Source: Tubulanus polymorphus
Lineage: Eukaryota; Nemertea; Palaeonemertea; Tubulaniformes; Tubulanidae
NCBI RefSeq assembly: GCF_964204645.1
Contig: NC_134027.1
Span: 5,444,485-5,508,484, forward strand
DNA: 64,000 nt
Direction: 5' to 3'
Shown: one piece after another, positions 34,301 to 47,400 of the stretch
Position numbering within the stretch: the stretch's first letter is position 1
How the letters are laid out: every line of letters begins with the position of its first letter
Translations under genes and position numbers: made by a program
The notes under the pieces: generated by a model
Seen by the model: the letters and a program-made list of their open reading frames with translations, nothing else
Database searches by the model: none
What the model was told of the DNA's origin: nothing

Positions 34301-37300
34301 AACGGAAAGTTGCATGTTTGATTTAAAACTTAAACAACTGCTTACTAGTTATTCCCTTTACTCGAATTATTATGCAATTGAATTGAATTGCAATAGACAG
34401 TTTTTAAGTCAGGTTTTACTTCGATAGACGGAAGATTCATTCAGATTTTTTAACGTAGATATTGTGAAACTGGCTCTCGCTAAACTGTTTCTCCCATTGG
34501 GAGGATGTATAGAATTGGTTTAGACGAAATGATATTCAAAATATTGCGCTAAAATCGACGATGCAAGGATTAAATCTAACCTGACTACAAAAAATAATCT
34601 AATCTGGGAACATGCACAAAATGTTAATAAGAATCCCAAATGAATAGAAGTGTTAGAAATCATTCAAAAATGCATTCCCTCTTCACTCATTTCTGCTTAT
34701 GCATTCGTTCTTCAATTATCGACTGTTTACTCGCCGATCTAGAAACTAACGGTCGTGGCATCAAATCTATTCTGTAAAAACAGTTCTAAATCCCCCGTTG
34801 CTTATGCACTTTTGGGGCCCGTAGGCATGATGGTGGTGCAATGTTTATAGAACTTGATACCGACGTTAAAAACTCAATCTACCGGGGTAATGTTATACCC
34901 ACACCTACGCAAAAAACCATAGCGCTGCGTATCAACTTGTTAAAGAGGTCTTTTAAGCAAAATTCTTTAATTCTTTATTATGAAATGAACAACTCCAATC
35001 GTATTGCATGCAGTCTGTTAGTGGTTGATTCAAATTCAAGTGCACTTGATATAGCTGCCGGAAAGGTGCATAATGGTTAAAAGTAAAAAACCAATAGTTT
35101 TGAGCAATCATCGATTATAGATAAACGTTAGTAGGAGTGGTACTGACGTCATCACCCATCATCCGAAAACATCGATTTTGATAACATATTTCCAAATTTA
35201 GCTTTTTATTTACATTTATCAGATGGAATTGGCTTGTGAAGATCTATTTCTGGTAATACGCCAAAACACTCTAGACAAATATTCTCTAGACTTTAGGCGT
35301 CACCCACCTCGACGATTTTACTTCGTGTTTCCGTTATTCTTTCCTTTGAACGCATTGATTTCGTGAATCCGCTATTTGAGTATAATGCTACGAATTTTTT
35401 GTGCGCTAAACACAAAACAAAAGACTTACGAATCGATAGACATGACAAGTTTTCTACCTTTGATTCGTATAATGATAGAGATCAATTTTGTATCGACGTT
35501 AAAAAAGAACGCGCCATCGTCGACATCGTCGCCGAATTGCGTGTTACAAAAAAACGGCTGATATCAAAAACCCGATGACTCGAGATCTGTCCATCTTATT
35601 GACATCGCGCAATGGTAGACAAAGAACAGGTCGATGACGAGACTTACGAGTATATTGTTTTATATAGCAAATTCCTTTCCGATTCCTATCGTCTGCTAAA
35701 GCCAACATTGCCGATGCTTAAAAGGTTTTATGTTCGCAGACGAGCGTACACAAAGACATAACGGGTTGGCATTAAGTTATTACAAGACTGCTAATGACTC
35801 GTAAGGTGCCTTTGGGAGAACGTCAAGAGAGATCAAATAAGCCCAGATCATCAGCAGCGCACTTTCCCCGTGATTCGAAACCGAATGAGACCAAAATTCT
35901 CTGATCGTCAAGATGTGGTATAAATCAATCACAGCAACATTCATTCAGTCAATCATCGGTCAAAGAAGGAGGAAAGGAACATTTATGATTACGTACGAAG
36001 GTGCTCAGAAACCTATGGAACTATTCTGTCGAGGGATGCGAGAATTGAATGTGACTAAACAGCTACGTCAATTTATCGCATTTATGACAGGAGGGATTGT
36101 TTTTAGTTGAACGCGCAGCTAGATATTGATATTGATTGATAAATTGGCCGTTTGTCGAATCAATTCTTTAATAATGACACGCATTACATCAGCTTTAATC
36201 TGATTAGCTTTGATACACACAGAAACGTTCGTTTCTTACAGCGCAATGTTTGAATGACTGTCGATTGAAGCGAAAATAAGAAATCATAGCTTATATTTCA
36301 AACAAAATTTCTCGATATAGGCCTACAATATTTAGTGAACAGAGATAAAAGGGTACGCCCTATATACCGTAGATGGGCCTTTGTTATATCTAACTCATTA
36401 GGATTGTAGAGGGATATTTTGTAAGGTGCCCACAAAATCATTATGGCAGAATTAACGATATGTTGAAAATATTTCCTTTGCTCCACACGATTTATTCAAA
36501 AACCGCTGTAATCTATCCCAGGTGCATTCACAATCAAAAATGGATTTTAGTGTAAAGAATGAACATGTATTAAGTCTGTTGATGCTAATTCCATTTCAAT
36601 AACATTGCTAAATAAGCTTAGATTTGGTGTCATGACAACAGCTAGTACCAGTAGACTGGTTTCAAGTCTAAGTCTAAGACTGGCCCCAGGCCCCAACTCG
36701 CCCCAGGCGATTGACTTAGAATAAAAAAGCCACAGAGCTTCATGATAATGCTTCATTCACAGAGCTTTGTGATTCGTATATTGAATATTTTACTGAGAAC
36801 GTAAAGCAAGCCTTCATCGACGAATAATGATCAACTATACCCCGGAACGATGGACCTCTATTAGGACCGGCGAGCAGATATTCTCTTTTTAGACACAGTA
36901 TCACGCGAAGTACGGCGTATTATCGGTTGGCGACAAACGTCTTGTGTCCGCCACCGACGACACATCTCCTCGTTACTACACGACACGTTGTGCGACTAAT
37001 AAAGATTCATGGAAATGATTATCGGTATGAAAAAACCGTCGGCATCTTTCTGAGATTTATAGAGCCGGTGACGTTAGCTAGATAAATGACCTATCGCTGC
37101 ATCGATCAAACATCGACACTATCTATTTTTTATAGCATGTGTCAATAAGTAGTTATGAAAGCGATGAATCATCTTGGAAAACTTTTAGTAATAATGTGGA
37201 TCGAAAACTGATGTAAAGTGAACTAAAGCAAGAAATTCTAGCGATTGCGTCAGTTTCGGCGTGTGAAGTGGTGGCTTCCCTTATTAACTTAACCAGAACT

Positions 37301-37485
37301 TGTTCCTTATAATGTTCGAGTCTCGTTACTAACGTGCGTTAATTACCATCGTTTACCCGAAGACAAAAACCGTAAAAAATACGTATTCTAGCTAAAAGCC
37401 AAAGAAGAAAACGTGTAGAAACACTTGCATCTTGTCGACTGACGACTGAATAGAAGATTTATCGAAAACTTTGTTTCTGTTACAG
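31352..37485. other. Gene-poor spacer upstream of paralog B
   Basis: The 3' UTR of the LamG/vWA gene probably runs to the AATAAA at 31747-31752. The rest (6 kb) shows no supported coding exon. A strong donor (TTTATG then GTAAGT, exon end 33967) could end a 5' UTR exon for paralog B, whose first coding exon begins after an acceptor at 37484-37485; this link is speculative. Confidence 0.4.
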
Positions 37486-37508
37486 CGACGTGCATATCAT
37501 AAACGCCC

Positions 37509-40500
37509 ATGAAGGTTTTTCGCGATAGCCTCCTAGGATTGCCACCAACCCGTCCAGGTGTACAGTACAAACAGACATGCAAAAGTGATACGGTAAGTGA
37601 TACAAAGGGCCTAATTTTCTTATTTTTTTCTAGGCGAGTGAATCTATGGACATATATAGTCCAAGGGATGTATATGTGGACAAATTTCCTCATATGATTA
37701 TTGGTAGATTTGCAGGATTAAATGTAGTGTCATGCTTTATGTTGACTGGTCTCCAGGGACAGGTAACGACGCTAATTTCTTGCATGAATAGTTCCGTATC
37801 GATGTTCATCACTAAGACAGCGCGCTCACGGAAATATCCAACACGTTTTACCGTCACATTTGACGTGTCAAAATCTCTTTTAGAGTTCACGGAGTGCCCA
37901 ATATTTATTAAGTCAAAGACGGCATTTCCCACCGTTGTTTTTTTAGCGCAAGTTAGAATTCAAAGAGGCCCTCAAGAGCGCAACAACTAAACCAAGTGAA
38001 TAACGTTCTATCGCTATAGTGGGAATTATAACATGTGTTATAACTGTTTCTTGCTGTCATGTAATCACTTCCAATCATTTCAAAGTGTTTACCGCATCAA
38101 CTCGAAACATATCGGATTGCTGAAATTGAGTCATCGGAATCGGTCATCTACCGATGGGGTTGGAGTGAATTGAGTAACTGATAGATACTTCTTTCGATGG
38201 GTGCTGTATCGTCGAATGTTGTTGAAGTAAATGAATCGTGAAGGAAACTTCTGTTTGTTTGATTTCGCCTCTGATTGTATCGATATTCGATGAAATGCAC
38301 ATGGTATTTAGACAGAATTGTCGCCAGCTAAGCAACATACAAAATACTGTACTCGGCGAATAATAGACCGACCTGATAAAACCCTCCGAGTCGGGGACAT
38401 TTCAATTTTGTAACCATGGTAGTGAATAATTCTATAGTCAAAGATTTAGCCCTCGGTTGAATTAAACACCAGCCTCTGCGCATACCGTTTAAGCTGGTAA
38501 TTTGTTTAATCGGTTACTGTTGTCTGTCAATATTCTAGACAATTATCTTCACAAACGATATTGTGGGGAGCGGTATCAGATTTCCGTGCACGAATAATCG
38601 TTTCTTTTCTCTCGCAAATCCGTTCAGGAACTAATTTCACATTTGAGACTGAAGTGTATGATTTCGAATACTCGACAGCCCAGCACATCTACAAACCAAA
38701 GACTCTTTGTCCGGAAACTATAACCGATACTCAATCAGTAATTGGTTGTGGTACATATGTTTATCATCTGAAATCCACGAATAACGAAACAACCTTCTGT
38801 GTCAACTATCTGAATCTATTCCGAAAAAAAGATTCAGATAAGGTGGAGAGAATCGCCATTCCTTTCTAAGTATATATATGACCCGACTCACAACTCTACT
38901 GGACTGAATACAGGATCGAGTTATGCAGCTTTATTACTATCGGATATCTGAGGCCTGATCACCGGTAGGCCACGTTATTAATATCTTTGATAGGCAAAAC
39001 AGCTTGATAAGAACATTAATTTCCGCTGTCGCACACAACCTCGGCAACCGAAGCGACAGTGTAAACTGACTAAAATCACTTTCGCAGCGGTTTCCATCAA
39101 ATATTGCTCCAAATCAACGAATAGATTTTAAGGCTTGTCGTTTACGTATATCGCAGTGTTTATCTTTTCAATAGAAATATGCTCTTGGGGGGAAGAACAT
39201 TTCTCGTAGAATCTACGCTTGCAGGCATGTGAATTTGCTTTTCCTGTGTGCCTTCACCTGTTTGCTCTAGATCAAAAATAAATCGGTAGATTAGCCAATC
39301 CATGGTACATCAACCCGCGTAATCCAAAAGGGACAGCTCGCGCACAAGGGGTTTATGTAAATTATTTTATCTTTGCTCGGCAAAATTGTCTGTGCTGCTC
39401 CGGCGTTCATGAATGATGGCCATCTATCGATTATATCCAGACACGGATGTGTACTGGTATTACTGTCATCCCTCACACGGGATATCCAATGATAATGGGA
39501 GTGATTTACCAAGCTGTAACGAATAGCGCCAAAGCGTTGAACGAAAATTCATGGAATGTTTTTGTTTTAAACATGTAATTTCATATCTATATCAGAAACT
39601 GTTAAATGATTTATCAACTTGGAGAGGACATTACCACTGCCAGATTTACAGCTCAACATTTTCCCGAAAAGGTATAGAATAGAGTGGAATAGAAGAGGAC
39701 CAATCTGAAAGATACCGATGTAATGATATTTCTTTTCTCAAGCTTCAAGATAAAACTGTAACTTTCAAACCAATAAACACCAACGAACGATGCTTCTTAT
39801 TTTCTACGGGTGCATTGAGAGCGAGATCCGTATGACTCCTATATGGGCATGCATAGCGTATAAAAACACATCATCGCTATATTTTCATTCGTCTCTTGTG
39901 TGTTTGATAACCCTTCCATTTGCGAGAGCAAATGCGATGTCAACTGTGATCAGGCGGATTTTCTGGAAACGTCCAATATTAATGTAGTGGTTTTTATACG
40001 CCTCGGGTGAGCGCGCACATCCGCCATGTGTCGTACCCGGAAATAAGGCTTTGGTATATCATAAGCTTTCTCACTCGTCAACTGTCAACGATGATGAAAT
40101 ATTTTCTGGCAATTTGCTTATTTTCCGGGCACAGGGCTGTCCGCTTACCGGAGATGCGTTTTATTGCATCTGGACTAATAAGATGTTATCAGACCTGTGA
40201 CCATGTCAGGAAATGATGTTCTTTTTCGATGAGCTTCACAGCTCTTTTGTTTAATCAAAGGTCTTATATACATAATATTGATGATACTTATAATTCATTA
40301 AGTTATATACATATGATAGTTTGCCAAAGACGGAATTTGGTACTAGTTCGGGCTGTGCTGCAAACTGTACGACAATTGTAGTATTTGTAGGAAATTGGCA
40401 GATGCTAAAGAATAATCTTGATTTGCACCGCTTCACCAAGACTCGCGCCCAAGATGGTTTTACTGAGTGGTGTTGATGTTGTTATGCTGCATGCTTATTA

Positions 40501-43300
40501 CTAACAGATACATGTATTTTTGCCTCCTCTTTTGTTGTAGCTGGTAGATTTCCCAGAGTTTGACATCGACAATCGTAGAGAAGGGTTTCAGTCGAAGAAA
40601 GTGCTAGAGCTAGTGGCGTATACAGTCTATAAAAGACGTCTATTATATGTCTGTCTTGTTTCAACTCTGATTTTCGCGGGAATTGTTGCAATGAGACTGA
40701 CTGTAAACATCGAACCAGGTGCGTATACCGATTATAGCCAATGCTTTATTGCTTTTGGGTTGTACTTAGGGTAATCATTTATTTATTTAGCTGGAAGCTT
40801 AAGTATATTTCAGTTTTAGTATCACATCCCAGCAGTAATGCAAAAGTAAAGGTTGATTGTATGCCGTTGAAGTATCACCATGTTATAAAGGGATGGCGTT
40901 GAATGATATCTCATTCTGAAAACTCTAAAAGTAATAATCATGTTCCGTAATATTTGTTTTGGTTTTCCCTTGTGGCTGCCTCCTTTTATTTGACCAGGTT
41001 GAAAGAATGTCAATACATGTGCGCGCAACAATACACCTCATTATAGAGAAAGGATTTAACGTGGTCTGCAAAAAGATTTTTGCTGCCGAAACCTTCAGTG
41101 TGTGGTCATGCTTCCTCCCACTCCTTACAATTGAATGTTACTTCATAACAATCATCTGAACAAAAATATTTGTAATTTCCAGTTCCTTTTCGAAATTTTT
41201 CGAGCAAGTTCTGAATTAAGTTGAACGCCATTGATCCCTATTCCAGTTAATCAAATTAGTGCTGTTCTCCTGATACGCGCTGTTGTGTTACAAGCAATCA
41301 ATCGTTTTAATTGATGTAGTTGTTTTTCGGTCTGTTAATCGGAACACGCACCTGAACATCTGTCTTCAAAGCGCGTTTCGGGCCTTCAATCGGCCCAATT
41401 TAGGACTAAAATCTTAGAAAATAATACGATGACACTATGTTTGTTCCTCTTCGAAAAGAGTATTCTCGTGTTTCGGATTTTCTAGATACGGATGATTACA
41501 TATCCATGTCAACTACAGTGGAACCTCGTTAATTCCAGTCTTTAGGGCAAAAGTGAAACGGATTTCGTATAATCCAAAGCTTGATTGATACAAATATCTA
41601 AGCTGAAACATGCTGGAAATCATCGTAATAAACGGGTTTCGTATTATCGAGGTTCAAATGTAATTATTGACCGATTAACGACGGACTTTTTAAAGTTTAA
41701 TTTCATCTAGGAAGTTATTAACATTGTCAATCGTTGGGAAGACGGTGTCTTCACTAATGCGTTCATTTATCATTCGACCTTATATGCTGCTGTATTGCAG
41801 TGGAAATGGAGATACTCCACATTGCCTGGACTGTCCATTCTCTACGTGCATTTGGGAAACCGTTGGTAATTTCAGATGATAATTGGTTTAGCGGATGTAA
41901 GAACGACGACGACTTTTAAATCGTATAGACATTGATGACTTGCATGGGAACTAAGTCCATCCTCAGGACTGAATGTGAATACAGAATGCCGGCTTTAGCT
42001 GGGCCAATAATTTTGCCGATGATTTTTTTGAAGCCGTATTTGCGATCGACTATGAAACAGCTCCGTCTAAAACATTATGATTCGTAACATTCATAGCCAA
42101 AGTGACTCAATCGACCTGAATCATGATACCGGAAAACCTTTGATCTCAAAATAGCCCAAAAGCCTTCGAAGAACAACCATTCAGAAAGATTCTCCGAGGA
42201 AGACCCCATAACCCCTTGAAAGAAAATAGGCGCGAATTTTTCCGCGGTAAACGCTTCGCACCGTCGGATATGAGCTGGGCCAATGTCAAGTTGTTGCCGC
42301 CACCCCTAACCCTATAAAAAACAGAGACATATCTTTTTGCAAGATCAGATCAGTACGATATGGAATTCATTTTTTCTGCGTTTATCTACTTTCAGGCGAT
42401 GACGAAGACGACTATGAAATAAGTGGCCAATATCTCGTAGCAAGTAACCCGCAACAACAACCGAAATCAACAACGATCACTCCATCCTCATATCTAACCC
42501 GAATAAACATAACTTGCGTCGGATGCATTAACAGCACAGCGACACATTTACAGTCAAATGGCTCTTTATCGGAATATGAAAATGAAACTACTCCATTTGG
42601 TAATTTACATATGCAACAAGTTACGCCGACTGCACTCCACCAGAAAACGTCGACACTAGATCGACGGAGTGGAGAACTAACGTCACTGGACATCGAAAGT
42701 GTTTCCCCTTATCGCACGAGAGGAAAAGTGAAAAATGACGACACAAATGAGACAGAATCGGCAACGGAAAAGAATAATTGGTCAACAACGTCGACGTATC
42801 TCGGTCCGAAATCTGACATTACGAACAAACGCGACAGCAATAGCCCGGCGCCAACGAGGCAACCGCAAAGGACGCTAGAAATTGGATTACCTACGCAAGA
42901 AAATGCCAATGATATTCCACCCCAAACTGAATTATCATCAAGTAGCCATCCGTCTGTCAGCGTATCAACAGATGCTACGTCATTAGTGTATACCGAACAG
43001 ACGACATCAGACAGTAAGCGAGATGCAATTACGAAAACGCTTAAAGAACTTCTTTCTCCAGAAAGACCGACAATGCCTTCCGAATTCTTCTCTAGCGTGA
43101 ACAGTGTGTCCTCGAGTACTACTCAGCAAGGTTTGGGAGAGGTGATTACCAGCGGTAAATTAAAATCCAGAACTCCCACTTCAACCCTTACTACTGCTGA
43201 AAACAACCATCGTTCCACTGAACCAACAGTGCTAATTACTCGTTTTAGCTCCGGTTACGATAAAATCATAGACGAAACACCAATTGAAAACGCCACTTAG
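37509..43300 (+). CDS. Paralog B: single-pass membrane protein with Ser/Thr-rich ectodomain
   Basis: Second member of the unrecognised family of paralog A. Coding exons are 37509-37592, 40541-40718 and 42396-43300, giving 388 residues, with intron phases 0 and 1 exactly as in A. The exon carrying the ATG begins at 37486, and an in-frame TAA at 37500-37502 fixes the start. The N-terminus carries LLGLPPTR and SDT as in A. The membrane exon carries SKKVLELVAYTVYKRR and a hydrophobic segment at about residues 62-79. The ectodomain starts GDDEDDYE, holds two cysteines (TCVGC) and is rich in Ser, Thr, Pro and Asn, with seven N-glycosylation sequons, the last one (NAT) at the very C-terminus. Type II orientation is inferred from the basic residues before the membrane segment. 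Introns are large (2.9 and 1.7 kb). Function is unknown; no enzymatic domain is seen. Confidence 0.8.
41516..41660. mobile_element. pogo/mariner-like MITE with TA target duplication
   Basis: This 145-bp element in the second intron of paralog B has inverted ends, CAGTGGAACCTCGTTAAT and ATTATCGAGGTTCAAATG, flanked by TA on both sides (41514-41515 and 41661-41662). TA duplication and CAGT-type ends fit the Tc1/mariner-pogo class. Confidence 0.6.
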
Positions 43301-43583
43301 AACTCAAGTAGTAAAGCCCGATGCAAACGACGCAGGGAAACATGAAATAAATCACGTTTACACTCGGCAATATATTGTTTCCCCAAAACCATGTTTCTCA
43401 ACTCACACGACACGGGAAACATGTTTCAGTGTCCTGTTACCCCGCGTCTTGTGCGTTGCGCGAGAGGCGACAGAATGTATTATATACATGTTTTCCATAG
43501 TTGACACTTTTTCATTCCTAATGAACAAATATTGTTATAGAGTTAACTATCCGTTTCTCAGTTTGTAAATGAGGTTTCTTTTG

Positions 43584-43589
43584 AATAAA
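43584..43589 (+). other. Poly(A) signal of paralog B
   Basis: AATAAA lies about 280 bases after the stop codon at 43300. Confidence 0.6.
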
Positions 43590-44418
43590 AGCTTCGGTAT
43601 CCTGTAAACCGTATCTATTGAGAAAGATATTCCCGAACGCTGACAAGGAGGACCTATCGTGGAAATACGTGCAACCTTGGAGTAATCATAATGAACAGTA
43701 CGATTACTCCAAGGTACAACAAACACAATAACAAGACGAACACAGTGATAAGATCCTGATCGTTTATATATTTACAAAATGAAAGATGACAATTGAACAC
43801 TCTTTAGTAGTGAATTTCGCATTAATATTTTCTCGCATTTTTTTCTATTCGTGAGATGAACTGATGACTTTATCTTACATACGTTTCTATAAATCGCGAA
43901 AAGCACAGTAAAGTTTTCACAAGTACAGAGAGACACGAGACCGGGCTTAAAATGAGTAACATGATTATCTATCCTTACAAAAAAAAAAAAACAAAATGAA
44001 GTACAAAAAGACTATTTACATGAATGACATATACACGGCAGTGTTCAAATTTGCTCGATGAATTCATTTCATATTTTAGCGAATGATTTTTCAGAATATC
44101 TAAGACCTACCAGTAGATGATTTGAGAATCCATAATATTTACATGTATTTACAACACCAAGAATCTTTTCTAAGGCCCATTCCTTATGAAAACATTTTTT
44201 TCCATTGCACTTTTCAACAACTTGAAATCGATTCATTGAACAAGACTTGTGTACTTGCACTACTTTAACATATCTGGTCAATAACGCCAAACGACACATG
44301 TTTGTAGCATTGATACTCGCAGTGCACTTCGAGAGCGGTTTTCACACCCTGCTGTCGCAACATTCACGTAACACTGAACAGTGGATTGTTCAAAGTTCAC
44401 TTAAACATCCATGTACGT
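43590..44418. other. Convergent spacer between paralog B and WDR82
   Basis: The spacer contains the hairpin at 43674-43715 and an A12-type run near 43980. No coding exon is seen. Confidence 0.5.
43674..43715. repeat. Perfect 14-bp inverted repeat (hairpin)
   Basis: ACCTTGGAGTAATC (43674-43687) is repeated inverted as GATTACTCCAAGGT (43702-43715) with a 14-base loop. It lies just downstream of the paralog B poly(A) signal. Confidence 0.6.
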
Positions 44419-47400
44419 TTATTCGTCGAGCTGAGGTAACCAGAATGCCTGAAAAATTCATCAGAAAGCGGCATTAGTGGATCTACATGGTCGAATAAAC
44501 TGAAAATCATTCTCGTGATAGAGTCAAAGTTGCTTAATCCGAATCAGTTTAATACAGATTACATCAACGGTCATCTATACATAAATTCATGTAAAATATG
44601 ATATCTAATTTGGATTAATTTCATTGGTACCAAATGATCTGAGTTCTACTGTGATATAGGGGCAGTCTATTTATTGATACAGTCGGTTCTTACCATGTTC
44701 GAACAGGCACTGGCTAACATCATGTACTTAGGATTGAACTGTACGCATTGAACAGCACCGCCGTGTTCAGCGTTCAATATGGCTACTCGTGCACCGGTCT
44801 CTGTATTCCAACAATATACACGACCATCAGTAGAACCTGCAAACACGTTTACATTCATATTTAAGATTTATAACATAAAAAATCGATAAGCCAAAGATAA
44901 GAAAAACCAGTCTTCATACTTACCACTAAATACAAACTGTGAATCTGGACTGAACGAAGCTTCCATTGCGAGTCCTTTGTTATTTGTGATACCCTGTAAC
45001 ATTCAAAAAGCAAATGAATAAATCAAACATTAGAACATTGCTGGTATCTACGCATGATTGAAGGATCTGTTGACAGCTATTCCACCTCAAAGCAGGGATT
45101 ACTCAAATTATGAAGTAGATTGTATAACCAGGGTACTCGCCATAAATGTTTGCAAAGAAGCTCCTTGAAAAGCATCAATTAGATGAACTGCCTGGCCATT
45201 CGTTGAGATCAGAATCATTTTACCATCAGGACTAAATTTCAAGCCGGTCCAATCGCATTCTCGATCCTGTGTCAACTTGAACGTCGCAAAGGGACCCTTA
45301 AATCGTAAGAGAATGTGGTTTAGCTGAAGAATGAAGTTGGATTAATGATAGCTATGAACTATCACTCCTGATATCAATGATTGCGGTACCTTATCAAATG
45401 ACCTCAGGTCGTATAATTTCACATGTTCCGAGTTAATTCCAGCTGCGAAAATCAAACCTTCAGGATCGAACGCAGCTACAGGTCGACCGGTTAAATGCAT
45501 CAACCCCTGAACAACAGAACGGCGGTTATAAAGAAAGGTGAAAATACACATTTCACAACTATGCTCATGAAAAGAAACAGTAATCCTCACCTGACAATTG
45601 TGAGATCGTAAATCCCACAAACGAATCGTTCGGTCCAATGACCCGGACAAAAACGTATCATCAACTGGTGACATGCACAGCGTAACAACCCTGAAAACAT
45701 TATATTAATTAATAAATAAGATCATCTATGAACATTGTTATACCCTCCTTATGAAAATGTTCATGATCCATGCTCACTTTTTCGTATGTCCAGGAAAATA
45801 TCGAATGTATTTATTATCATGTAGAGACAAATAACGAATTGTGTCTGTAAGAAAGAAGAATGAATTTCAGATGAATAGATATCATGCAAACATGAGAATG
45901 AAAGTTTATCTAATTTAACAGTCACAAGGTTCCTACAATTCCTGGTATCCAGAATTCAAGGAATTTTTAAGGAGTAATTTTCAAAATTCAAGGAGGTTTT
46001 CGCGGTCATATATAAGGAAAAAGAGTCGAAAATTCAAAAACAAAATCCCCGTTTTTCTCAAATTTTGATCAGTTGTTGTGTGTGCCGTTTTGGTTTTACA
46101 TGTCTAAATCTCAAAGTGAAACAACTTTCATTCACAAGTCACACAGTGAAGAATAATAGAATACACTGTCTTCTGAAAAGGACTTTTTGAAAATTTTTAA
46201 TAGGACTTTCCCAGAATTTAAGGAGTTTCAAGGAGTTTATGGATATTTCTCAAAATTAAAGGATTTTCAAGGACCTTGAAAAATATTTTCAAAAATCAAG
46301 GATTTTTCAAGGATTCAATGAGTTGTAGGGACCCTGAATCAGGGTTAGACATTTGGGATGCCTTAACTGCAGTTGCACTAGTCAGGAATCAGGTCCACAT
46401 TTCCGGTGAAGTTTGATACGATCATACAGATATGGAGAGAAATCCTTAGACGTACCATCAACTTTAGTAGAACTGTGAATGGCAGCATTCGTTGCATGTG
46501 TATACTGTATCAAATCTACTCCATATTTCTTACTGTTCAATGTCCTCTTCGGTCTACAGTAGAAATCAATACATAAATACACAAATGATGAATTTCATGA
46601 TTGGAGTAATAACCTAATTAATGAAAGCGAATATTTTGCCAATAAAGCCACTATTCTTAACTAGGGGTACATGCACACTGCACTTGACGATCTGACTTTC
46701 AATATTCAACGTGCCACAATTGTAGAACATGAGCTACAATTTCGCAATGGATTATTGATTGTGGTAATTAGGTAACGATGTGTAGATGTAGGCATATTGA
46801 GAACAACAGCTAGATATTAAAGACTGGGGAAAGGTTTATGGTTGGCAATAGAACGTTTTAACTTTCACAAGTTCCTGCCTGAAGAATGATTGGCAGAATG
46901 GTGGTATACAGTGGGTTCAAATCCTGATTTTTCATTTATTCCTGTGATGAGATGCTGAATTTTCAACATGTTCAGCAGGACCGCATGAAGACGGCCTAAT
47001 TAATACAAACTGTCAATGGTTACGGGAGTCTGTACTATATCTGCGTACGCGAATGTTTAAAGGAATAGGGTTAGGGTAAGGTAAGGCTTTATACAGATAA
47101 ACTTTCGTCATGGCTTCCAGTTGTGTGCTGTGGCTCGGTGGGTGAAGGGTACAGCTTTCAGGGCCAGTTTCACGAAAAGGTTTAACTCTTAAATCGATTT
47201 AATTTCTTCATTAATTCAGTTTATCTTAAATCGATTTAGGCCTTAATCCTTTTTGTGAAACTGGACCCTGGTCTATTGCTAGAAATCTTTGCTTTAGTTT
47301 CGAATCCCAATTGCAAGTCAGAATTCTAGTGTATTGCAAAGCCACAGGGTCGGACAGTGTAATGTAGGCGACATCATCCATGCATAATAATGGCAGTGGT

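Noticed and set aside
34841-35080. 79-codon plus-strand frame in the gene-poor spacer
   Set aside because: No splice context, signal peptide or motif; the length is expected by chance in a spacer of this size.
37634-37990. Open frame after paralog B exon 1 with an acceptor-like TTTCTAG at 37633
   Set aside because: The intron would be 41 bases, and the peptide does not match the equivalent stretch of paralog A. An alternative transcript is possible but unsupported.
46382-46455. Continuation of WDR82 exon 2 past 46456
   Set aside because: WDR82 homology stops exactly at the GTACGT donor and resumes in the exon at 45844.
46891-46924. tRNA gene suggested by A-box and B-box words
   Set aside because: The boxes are only 23 bases apart and no cloverleaf stems can be drawn, so it is at most a SINE remnant.
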